Both the position numbers and the translations under genes were made by a program. This document shows positions 1 to 5,131 of a DNA stretch of 6,160 nt, one piece after another. The DNA is taken from contig JAOZGV010000128.1 of the NCBI GenBank assembly GCA_026015225.1, positions 1 through 6,160 on the forward strand, read 5' to 3'. Source of the stretch: Candidatus Bathyarchaeota archaeon. Its GTDB lineage: Archaea > Thermoproteota > Bathyarchaeia > 40CM-2-53-6 > RBG-13-38-9. The notes beneath the pieces were generated by a model. That model was given only the letters and a program-made list of their open reading frames with translations. It ran no database searches and was not told the DNA's origin. How positions within the stretch are numbered: the first letter of the stretch is position 1; each line of letters begins with the position of its first letter.

Positions 1-252
1 ATTGGGCAATATATGCCATACTATATTATATTTAATATATCATAAATTTCAACTAGTATGTTTCATATTATTATAATATATCATATATTCATACAATACA
101 TTCAATAATATATTCAAATGGCAATAACATGTTCTTGATAAAATAAGACATCCTAAAAGATTATTACAATTTTTATTTAGTACGTGCATGTGCAATACAA
201 TATGTGATTTAATGTTGACTCGTAATTTTGGGAAAAATATTGCCTAATAAAT
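1..252. other. AT-rich non-coding leader with short direct repeats
   Basis: No credible reading frame was found here on either strand. The first 120 bases are almost entirely A and T. They contain a 12-bp direct repeat, TAATATATCATA, at 33-44 and 74-85, and a 9-bp direct repeat, ATATATTCA, at 83-91 and 108-116. Composition becomes less extreme after about base 120. A GC-containing alternating purine-pyrimidine tract lies at 180-194. The region precedes the methyltransferase gene, so it probably carries its promoter, but no convincing bacterial -35/-10 pair or archaeal BRE/TATA element could be singled out from so AT-rich a background. Confidence 0.6.
180..194. repeat. Alternating purine-pyrimidine tract, upstream copy
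   Basis: Fifteen bases in strict purine-pyrimidine alternation, with the core GTGCATGTGC at 184-193. The same 10-base core recurs at 1182-1191 on the other side of the methyltransferase gene. The aligned segments TTTAGTAC--GTGCATGTGC (176-193) and TTTAGTGCGTGTGCATGTGC (1172-1191) differ by one substitution and a two-base gap. Such tracts are known to favour Z-DNA under negative supercoiling; a biological role here is inference only. Confidence 0.5.
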
Positions 253-1062
253 GTGGAAGAAATGGTTAGTTCAAAATTAGGAATGAAGAAATATGACATG
301 CTTAGGTTCTGGAATAAACGAGCTAAAGAAGGCTCTAACATCTACGAAAAAGTTTGCGTTTATGGTGCCCCGCCTCAATTTAATGAAATAATGGACAAAA
401 TCCAGAAGTGCTGTCTAAATAAGTTATTGAAACAAATACCTGACATTCATTGCGAAAAAATCCTTGAAGTTGGATGCGGTGTAGGCAGATGGGCTCCTCT
501 TATGTTATCCAAAGGTGCAAAGTATTTTGGTGTAGATATTAGTTCGGAGATGATTAGGATTGCAAAAAGGAAGGTGCCTGAAGGAGATTTTTCTATCACC
601 AATGGACAGAAATTAGACTTTCCAGAAGGTTTGTTTGATTTAGTTTTTTCTGTTACCGTTTTGCACCACATTCCCTACAATAAACAAGAAAAGATGGTTC
701 AAGAGATGCGAAGAGTTACAAAAAAGAATGGCTATATGATAATTGTGGAAGATATATGCCTGGCGAGCTCGCATTTCGCACGTCTCAAAAGCTTTGACCG
801 TGACCGAGCTTTCAATACGTTCCCGTTATTTCCCTCTGAATGGGTTGCAATATTTGCAAAATATGATTGCAAATGTGTAAAAATTGCTAAACATAAATTC
901 TTGCAGGGATATTTACACTTTCTGACAAGAAAGTCTTCAAGGCTCACAAATAATAGTATTTTCAAAGTCGCTTGGATTAAGGTAGTTGAGAAAATAGCAG
1001 CTTCTATTTTGCCATGGAACTTTTTTTATGGAAGCGCATGTGTATTTGTGCGTGAGCATTAA
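253..1062 (+). CDS. Class I SAM-dependent methyltransferase (Methyltransf_11-like)
   Basis: A soluble, probably cytoplasmic protein of up to 269 residues that transfers a methyl group from S-adenosylmethionine to an unknown acceptor. The Rossmann-fold signature is clear: motif I ILEVGCGVGRW at residues 70-80 (SAM-binding glycine loop), the acidic end of strand 2 at D95 in GVDIS, and the motif around FDLVFSVTVLHHI at 128-140, followed by the MRRVTKKNGYMIIVED strand (152-167) typical of the Methyltransf_11/25 group. The C-terminal 100 residues are basic and lack a recognisable domain. The start is uncertain: GTG at 253 is the longest, while ATG at 262, 283 and 298 are in frame and none has a well-spaced Shine-Dalgarno. 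Homology features begin only near residue 16, so a shorter protein is possible. Its place beside sugar-nucleotide genes suggests a glycan O- or N-methylation role, but this type also methylates quinones, lipids and other small molecules. Fold assignment is secure; substrate is unknown. Confidence 0.9.
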   Translation: MEEMVSSKLGMKKYDMLRFWNKRAKEGSNIYEKVCVYGAPPQFNEIMDKIQKCCLNKLLKQIPDIHCEKILEVGCGVGRWAPLMLSKGAKYFGVDISSEMIRIAKRKVPEGDFSITNGQKLDFPEGLFDLVFSVTVLHHIPYNKQEKMVQEMRRVTKKNGYMIIVEDICLASSHFARLKSFDRDRAFNTFPLFPSEWVAIFAKYDCKCVKIAKHKFLQGYLHFLTRKSSRLTNNSIFKVAWIKVVEKIAASILPWNFFYGSACVFVREH

Positions 1063-1078
1063 AGCCTGAGAGGTGCCA

Positions 1079-1117
1079 ATGCATAAATACTTTCAGAAAG
1101 TAGCGTTGTTAGAGTGA
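1079..1117 (+). other. 12-codon ORF behind a good ribosome-binding site (remnant or leader)
   Basis: The ATG at 1079 follows a Shine-Dalgarno-like GAGGTG (1070-1075) with three bases between them. This site lies only 8-13 bases after the methyltransferase stop, the usual layout for the next gene of an operon. The frame encodes MHKYFQKVALLE and then stops with TGA. No continuation is obvious in this frame or the others. It could be the surviving 5' end of a deleted gene, a short leader peptide, or chance. The peptide is too short to assign to any family. Confidence 0.25.
1088..1102. repeat. Perfect 15-bp inverted repeat
   Basis: TACTTTC-A-GAAAGTA, with seven-base arms around a central A, lies 26 bases after the methyltransferase stop and inside the 12-codon ORF. 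As RNA it could form a six-pair hairpin with a CAG loop. No T-run follows directly, so it is not a standard intrinsic terminator. The symmetry would also suit a dimeric repressor operator. Function is unknown. Confidence 0.45.
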
Positions 1118-1175
1118 TTTTCTACCTGTTCTCCCTTCTCTACCTGTTAGGATTTTTTGCTATCGCTAAGTTTTA

Positions 1176-1195
1176 GTGCGTGTGCATGTGCGTGC
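1176..1195. repeat. 20-bp alternating purine-pyrimidine tract, downstream copy
   Basis: Twenty consecutive bases in strict purine-pyrimidine alternation, composed mainly of GT and GC steps. GTGCGTG occurs twice inside it (1176-1182 and 1188-1194) and once more at the 3' end of the methyltransferase gene (1048-1054). The central GTGCATGTGC is identical to the core at 184-193. It is striking against the surrounding AT-rich sequence. Z-DNA-forming potential follows from established knowledge of such steps; any role is inference. Confidence 0.5.
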
Positions 1196-1425
1196 TATTT
1201 AATAAGAACATCAAAATTTGGGCTTCTTTTATATTTTATTAGGGTTATGGACAATATGAAAAAATATTTTCAAATAAGTCTAAAAAGGTTTACCTTTGAT
1301 AGTTAAGATTCTATTTTTGAATGAGAATATAGATTTTAGGAAAGGTTATTGGTTAATCCAGCTAATCTGTCATTAAACTGATTACTAAATAACTAAAAAA
1401 CTGACTATCTGTAATTAATATGATA

Positions 1426-1441
1426 AGAAATGTGAATTTCT
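1426..1441 (+). promoter_or_regulatory. Small hairpin with GUGA tetraloop before epimerase RBS
   Basis: AGAAAT (1426-1431) pairs perfectly with ATTTCT (1436-1441) across a four-base loop, GTGA, which in RNA fits the stable GNRA tetraloop class. The hairpin ends five bases before the Shine-Dalgarno region of the epimerase gene. The flanking TAATTA sequences at 1412-1417 and 1441-1446 could extend pairing imperfectly. The stem is five A-U pairs and one G-C pair, so stability is modest. A role in setting translation initiation is possible but unproven. Confidence 0.3.
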
Positions 1442-1445
1442 AATT

Positions 1446-1456
1446 AGGAAGGGGGG
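1446..1456 (+). promoter_or_regulatory. Shine-Dalgarno region of epimerase gene
   Basis: AGGAAGGGGGG, ending nine bases before the ATG at 1466, is the strongest purine-rich ribosome-binding site on the plus strand and decides that start. The out-of-frame ATG at 1459 opens only a few codons before a stop and is ignored. The run of six G residues is unusual in this AT-rich sequence. Confidence 0.75.
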
Positions 1457-1465
1457 ATATGATAC

Positions 1466-2368
1466 ATGAACAATGACCAAAAAATATTGATCACAGGTGG
1501 AGCAGGATTTATAGGACAGAGTCTAGTAAAAAAATTTCAAAAATCTAAACATGAAGTATGTGTTTTAGATATTAACACCTCTTGTCCAATTCAAGGAAGA
1601 TATATAAAAAGCAACGTTCTAGATTTTGAGAGATTGGTAGATGTTGTAAAAGAGCATGACATAATAATCCATTTTGTCGGTCTGGCAGATGCAAAGATTG
1701 CTCAAGAGGAACCTGCTAAAAGTTTTGAATTGAATGTAGTATCCCTACAAAAAATCTTGGAAGCTTGCCGAATCAGCGGTGGCGATAAAAAATTAATATT
1801 CCCCTCCTCCTCTGCAATCTATGGATTAGTAGATGTTCTCCCGATAAGAGAAGACTTTCCCCTTAGACCTACAAACATATATTCATGGCACAAATATATC
1901 TGCGAAAAAATGATAAAGGCATTCCATAATAATTTTGGCTTGAAATATGTTATTTTAAGATTGTTCAACGTATATGGCAGAGGAAACAAAGGAGTGATCA
2001 ATTTTTTTCTAAGAAAAGCAGAAAAAAAAGAGTTAATCGAAAGCTTTGGTCCATATCAATATAGAGATTTTATTTATGTTGGAGATGTCGTAGATGCTTT
2101 TTACAAGTCTGCGATATATGAAAAAGCAAATAATAAAATTGTAAACATAGGATCTGGAAAAGGCATTCAAATTAAAGAAATCTTGGATATTATATGTGAA
2201 ATTTATCCTGGGACAAAATGGATTTATAAAAAAGAAAAATTTATAATATATGATTCAATCGCTGATATTACTTTCGCAAAAATTTTACTAGATTTCAAAC
2301 CACACTCTTCAAAAAATTTCCTTAAAAAGATCATTATGGAAGAGATAATGCCCGCTGATAAAGGCTAA
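1466..2368 (+). CDS. NAD-dependent sugar-nucleotide epimerase/reductase (extended SDR)
   Basis: A 300-residue cytoplasmic extended short-chain dehydrogenase/reductase of the kind that acts on nucleotide sugars. The N-terminal Rossmann motif GGAGFIG at residues 11-17 fits GxxGxxG, with D35 at the end of strand 2 favouring NAD. The catalytic serine region PSSSAIYG is at 113-120 and the YxxxK pair is Y139/K143. LRLFNVYGRG (164-173) and RDFIYVGDVVDA (200-211) are substrate-domain motifs usual in GalE/RfbB relatives. The segment before the YG lacks the Thr-Asp-Glu triad of 4,6-dehydratases, so an epimerase or reductase is more likely than a dehydratase. Its length is slightly below typical GalE (about 310-340), and the C-terminal domain appears abbreviated. 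The start is fixed by a strong Shine-Dalgarno. It points towards the nonulosonate operon, 40 bp from the aminotransferase stop, and is not co-transcribed with it. The exact substrate, whether UDP-GlcNAc, UDP-Gal or a deoxy-sugar, cannot be told. Confidence 0.92.
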   Translation: MNNDQKILITGGAGFIGQSLVKKFQKSKHEVCVLDINTSCPIQGRYIKSNVLDFERLVDVVKEHDIIIHFVGLADAKIAQEEPAKSFELNVVSLQKILEACRISGGDKKLIFPSSSAIYGLVDVLPIREDFPLRPTNIYSWHKYICEKMIKAFHNNFGLKYVILRLFNVYGRGNKGVINFFLRKAEKKELIESFGPYQYRDFIYVGDVVDAFYKSAIYEKANNKIVNIGSGKGIQIKEILDIICEIYPGTKWIYKKEKFIIYDSIADITFAKILLDFKPHSSKNFLKKIIMEEIMPADKG

Positions 2369-2408
2369 TTAAAAATGATAAGTGTATTTATGACTCTTCA
2401 AATTTGTT
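2369..2408. other. 40-bp convergent intergenic spacer
   Basis: This separates the stop codons of the plus-strand epimerase and the minus-strand aminotransferase. There is no GC-rich hairpin. The only termination-like signals are short oligo-T runs: AAAAA at 2371-2375, which reads as T on the minus strand, and TTTGTTTT at 2403-2410 on the plus strand, which overlaps the aminotransferase stop. Oligo-T runs alone can end transcription in archaea, but these are short. Convergent transcripts may therefore overlap. Confidence 0.4.
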
Positions 2409-3545
2409 TTATCTGAAAAATTCCTTAATACTTTCAATTATGTAATCCATTTCATCCCTCGCCATATGCGGATATATTGGTAGAGTTAAAACTTGAGAAC
2501 AGAGTTTTTCTGTCTTAGGCAATGAAATATTTTCATAGCCAAGATTTTTAAAGATGGAATATTTATGAACCGCATCAAAATATATTCGGGTAGCAATGCC
2601 CCTTTCTTTAAGATATTTCATTAATTCTTTTCTCACATTCCCTCCTTCTAATATCCTGATTGTGTACATCTGATAAACTGCATAATGATCTTTTGAGGGG
2701 GTTTCTGGTATAAATATGCCCTCTACCTCTTTCAATTCTTTATTCAAGTATTTAGCATTCCCCCTCCTCATCTCTATTGCTTTATTAACTTTTTTCAATT
2801 GAGACATACCTAATGCGGCCAATAAAGTTGACATTCGGAAATTAAAGCCAACTTCCGTATAATCCATACTTTCAGATTCTGAAAAATAATCTCCTTTTAT
2901 AACTCTTCCGTAAGACCTGATCAATTTGAGTTTCTCATAGATTTCTTTGTTATTTGTAACCACGCATCCCCCTTCGCTTGTGGTAAAGACTTTATTGTGG
3001 CAAAAGCTAAAAACGCTCGAGTCACCGAAATTGCCTACAAATCTTTCTTTAAATTTTGCACCAAAGGACTCGGCCGCATCTTCAATTAGAATTAAGTTAC
3101 GATCTTCCGCGATCTCTTCCAATTCCCCAATCCTACATGCCATTCCACCATAATGAATTGGTATTATTGCCTTTGTTTTTTTAGTTATTCTCTTCTTAAC
3201 ATCCTCGGGATCAAGACCAAAAGTTTCAAACTCAACATCGCCAAATATTGGTTTTGCTCCTACATATAATGGCGCATATGCTGTGGCAATAAATGTAAAA
3301 GATGGGACTATTATTTCATCTCCGCTTTTAAATTTGTATGCTAGCATTAATGCATAAAGGGCAGAACCTCCAGAGTTGAATGTTAAGCAATATTTTACAT
3401 CCAAATATTCTTTTATCATATCTTCGAATTCTTCGATTTGTTTTCCGACACACCAGCTCATTCCAGATCGAATAATTTCTTCTACAGCTCCAATATCCTC
3501 TTCGTCCCAATAAATTCTGAACAGGGGTACTTTCCGGTCAATCAT
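2409..3545 (-). CDS. DegT/DnrJ/EryC1-family PLP-dependent sugar aminotransferase
   Basis: A 378-residue fold-type I aminotransferase, full length for its family, which converts a keto group on a nucleotide-linked sugar to an amine, usually from glutamate. Recognisable parts are the phosphate-loop NSGGSAL at residues 57-63, PSFTFIATAYA at 81-91, the PLP-nitrogen aspartate D156 in IEDAAESFGA, S180 before the catalytic lysine, the Schiff-base lysine K185 in FSFCHNKVFTTSEGG, and GFNFRMSTLLAALG at 233-246. The phosphate loop has Gly where most relatives have Thr (SGT). Its ATG overlaps the acyltransferase stop in ATGA, and a GGAG ribosome-binding site sits seven bases upstream, so translation is probably coupled. 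It is the last gene of the operon containing neuB and neuC. In legionaminic-acid loci a DegT enzyme (LegC) aminates the C4-keto UDP-sugar, and this gene is the natural candidate for that step here. A different sugar substrate remains possible, so no symbol is given. Confidence 0.95.
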   Translation of the reverse strand: MIDRKVPLFRIYWDEEDIGAVEEIIRSGMSWCVGKQIEEFEDMIKEYLDVKYCLTFNSGGSALYALMLAYKFKSGDEIIVPSFTFIATAYAPLYVGAKPIFGDVEFETFGLDPEDVKKRITKKTKAIIPIHYGGMACRIGELEEIAEDRNLILIEDAAESFGAKFKERFVGNFGDSSVFSFCHNKVFTTSEGGCVVTNNKEIYEKLKLIRSYGRVIKGDYFSESESMDYTEVGFNFRMSTLLAALGMSQLKKVNKAIEMRRGNAKYLNKELKEVEGIFIPETPSKDHYAVYQMYTIRILEGGNVRKELMKYLKERGIATRIYFDAVHKYSIFKNLGYENISLPKTEKLCSQVLTLPIYPHMARDEMDYIIESIKEFFR

Positions 3546-3976
3546 TGGACTTCTCCAAGCTTGCTAATTTCTTTATCTGTTAATTTCCTCACAACTTTGA
3601 TAGGAGTGCCATGTGCTATTACATTATCGGGTATGTCCTTGTTGACAAAGCTTAGAGCACCAATGATTGAGTTATTGCCTATTGTAACCCCTGGCGATAC
3701 TACACTATGACTGCCAATCCTGCAATTTTTCTTTAAGATCACTTTCCCCTCTCTATTGTCCATAGTGGAGATGGAATAAATTGAACAATGTGAGCCTATT
3801 TGTACAAAATCTTCTATAATAACGCCATTTTTTGCATTGATATAAGTAAAAGCCCCGATGTCCGTGCTCTTGCCTAACTCCAGATTCTCTGGATATTGCA
3901 CTAACCAATTATATTCAGTCAATTTACCATGTTCTATTTTGGGAAATTTCCAGTCCTTGAATCTCTTGTTTAACAT
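3542..3976 (-). CDS. Left-handed beta-helix (hexapeptide-repeat) acyltransferase
   Basis: A 144-residue protein of the LbH acyltransferase superfamily, likely a cytoplasmic trimer that transfers an acetyl group from acetyl-CoA to a sugar or sugar nucleotide. Imperfect [LIV]GxxxX hexapeptide repeats run from about residue 33 to 115. Examples are LELGKSTDIGAF (32-43), VIIEDFVQIGSHCSIY (52-67) and CRIGSHSVVSPGVTIGNNSIIGALS (85-109). A loop insertion near 70-78 breaks the repeats. H63 and H90 are candidates for the catalytic base. The C-terminal VIAHGTPIKVVRKL is the usual end of such coils. It lacks the N-terminal Rossmann-like domain of the PglD/NeuD class (around 200 residues). It starts four bases after the neuC stop with only a weak ribosome-binding site, and its TGA overlaps the next ATG. 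Context suggests N- or O-acetylation of the nonulosonate or its precursor. It may be the acetyl-transfer partner of the downstream aminotransferase. Confidence 0.9.
   Translation of the reverse strand: MLNKRFKDWKFPKIEHGKLTEYNWLVQYPENLELGKSTDIGAFTYINAKNGVIIEDFVQIGSHCSIYSISTMDNREGKVILKKNCRIGSHSVVSPGVTIGNNSIIGALSFVNKDIPDNVIAHGTPIKVVRKLTDKEISKLGEVQ
3552..3557 (-). promoter_or_regulatory. Ribosome-binding site of aminotransferase gene
   Basis: On the minus strand this reads TGGAGA, with GGAG seven bases before the ATG at 3545. It lies inside the end of the acyltransferase gene and supports the overlapping ATGA start of the aminotransferase. Confidence 0.65.
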
Positions 3977-3980
3977 TTTA

Positions 3981-5126
3981 TTACCAAGTAAACCTTTTTT
4001 GTAATAGTTCCTTATCTATCTTAATTTTACTTAAAATGTCTGCAATTCTAATGCTTGCCTTTCCATTTCCATAAGGATTTTTGCATTCTTTTGCCTTTCT
4101 TTTAAAATCTTCATCATATAACGCTTTTTTTATCGCAGCTTTGATCCCCTTTCTATTATAACCAACATCAATTACATTGGTAGATCTCTGTCTTCCATCC
4201 TGTCTAGAACCAATATTGACTACGGGCAAACCGAAAGATGGGGCCTCAATTATTCCGCTGCTCGAATTCCCAACCATAGCATTCGCAATATTCATCAAAC
4301 TCAGAAATTCTCTATACGGAATGCTCTCAATAGTCTTGATGAAAGGGGATTTTTCATATTCTTTTATTACTTCTATCATTCTCCTACCCCCTGCATCAGC
4401 ATTTGGATAGACCAAAATTGTCTGATATTTCAACTCTGATATTGCTTCTAATGTTTCACGTATCTGACTGGGGGCATTATCAAATTCTAAAATCACTGGA
4501 TGGTGGATGACAAGTAGAATTGGTTTGGATAGATCTAAATCATATTTTTTTGATAATTCTGTTGGTTCGATTATATCTTCTTTAAGAATTGAGTCCAAGC
4601 TTGGCGCACCGACTACATAGACGCGTGATGGGGCCTCGCCCATCTTTATAATTCTATTAGCACTTTCTTCTGTGGCAGGAAAATGTATATGCGCTAATTT
4701 TGTAATAGCATGTCTTACAACCCCGTCAACATTTCCAGAGACCTCGCCTCCATGGATATGGGCTATTGGTATACTCATGTAGGTTGCAGCAATAGCTCCA
4801 GCAAGCATTTCTCCACGATCTCCTAAAAGAAGAAGTATATCGGGCTTTGCTTTATCTAGCACTTCTGTTAATTTTACAATGCCCTTACCAATGGATTTAG
4901 CCATGTCCGCCCCACTATCTTTGCTATATAGGCCCTCGATTTTTGCACTGATCTTAAAGCCGTCTTTTTCAATTTCATTAATTGTGTATCCAAAATCCTT
5001 CAATAAATGCATGCCAATAGCAATCAAAGAAAGTTCTACATCTATGCGCTCATTTATAGCTTTTAACACTGGCTTAAATATCCCATATTCTGCTCTGGTT
5101 CCAGTTATAACAATGAATTTTCGCAT
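3981..5126 (-). CDS. neuC: Hydrolysing UDP-N-acetylglucosamine 2-epimerase (NeuC/LegG type)
   Basis: A GT-B-fold enzyme that epimerises C2 of UDP-GlcNAc, or of a UDP-diacetamido-trideoxy sugar, and hydrolyses off UDP to give ManNAc or its analogue, the substrate of NeuB. Numbered from the ATG at 5126 (381 residues, a normal length), motifs are TGTRAEYG at 8-15, GDRGEML at 102-108, IHGGEVSG at 124-131, HHP at 208-210, GNSSSGIIEAPSFG at 286-299 and GSRQDGRQR at 306-314. All are diagnostic of the NeuC/WecB superfamily, and the GDR, HGGE and GNSSSG set favours the hydrolysing branch. An alternative GTG start at 5135 overlaps the neuB TGA (GTGA) and adds three residues. ATG 5126 is preferred because family members begin directly at the strand before TGTRA, but coupling by the GTGA overlap cannot be excluded. 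Whether the substrate is UDP-GlcNAc (sialic acid) or the 2,4-diacetamido sugar (legionaminic acid) cannot be read directly. The aminotransferase neighbour favours the latter. Confidence 0.94.
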   Translation of the reverse strand: MRKFIVITGTRAEYGIFKPVLKAINERIDVELSLIAIGMHLLKDFGYTINEIEKDGFKISAKIEGLYSKDSGADMAKSIGKGIVKLTEVLDKAKPDILLLLGDRGEMLAGAIAATYMSIPIAHIHGGEVSGNVDGVVRHAITKLAHIHFPATEESANRIIKMGEAPSRVYVVGAPSLDSILKEDIIEPTELSKKYDLDLSKPILLVIHHPVILEFDNAPSQIRETLEAISELKYQTILVYPNADAGGRRMIEVIKEYEKSPFIKTIESIPYREFLSLMNIANAMVGNSSSGIIEAPSFGLPVVNIGSRQDGRQRSTNVIDVGYNRKGIKAAIKKALYDEDFKRKAKECKNPYGNGKASIRIADILSKIKIDKELLQKRFTW

Positions 5127-5131
5127 ATTTT

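Larger units (their letters stand above)
1063..1465. other. 403-bp intergenic region between methyltransferase and epimerase
   Basis: No gene of normal size is present. From left to right it holds a Shine-Dalgarno-like GAGGTG at 1070-1075 with a 12-codon ORF, a perfect inverted repeat at 1088-1102, a 10-bp direct repeat TCTACCTGTT at 1121-1130 and 1139-1148 inside a pyrimidine-rich stretch, an oligo-T run at 1152-1157, an alternating purine-pyrimidine tract at 1176-1195, a weak 5-bp hairpin AAAGG/CCTTT at 1284-1297, and a 6-bp hairpin at 1426-1441 next to the epimerase ribosome-binding site. The long gap suggests that the epimerase has its own promoter, yet no promoter hexamers or TATA element stand out clearly enough to annotate. 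Confidence 0.6.

Noticed and set aside
129..151. Bulged stem ATGTTCTT/AAGACAT in the leader
   Set aside because: Seven pairs with a bulge and a mostly A/T stem, expected by chance in such AT-rich DNA.
215..243. TTGACT with a -10-like TATTGC as a sigma-70 promoter for the methyltransferase
   Set aside because: The -10 match is poor and it would place the transcription start almost on the GTG codon.
1284..1297. AAAGG/CCTTT hairpin as a terminator
   Set aside because: Five pairs, no following T-run, and 220 bases beyond the methyltransferase stop. Too weak to call.
1247..1306. A 19-codon ORF with an AGGG purine stretch before its ATG
   Set aside because: Too short, made of low-complexity Lys/Phe codons in AT-rich sequence, and with no recognisable relation to anything. 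Likely chance.
1466..2368. Epimerase gene as the missing 4,6-dehydratase (LegB) of the nonulosonate pathway
   Set aside because: The catalytic region reads SSSAIYG, lacking the Thr-Asp-Glu set of 4,6-dehydratases, and the gene is on the opposite strand from the operon.
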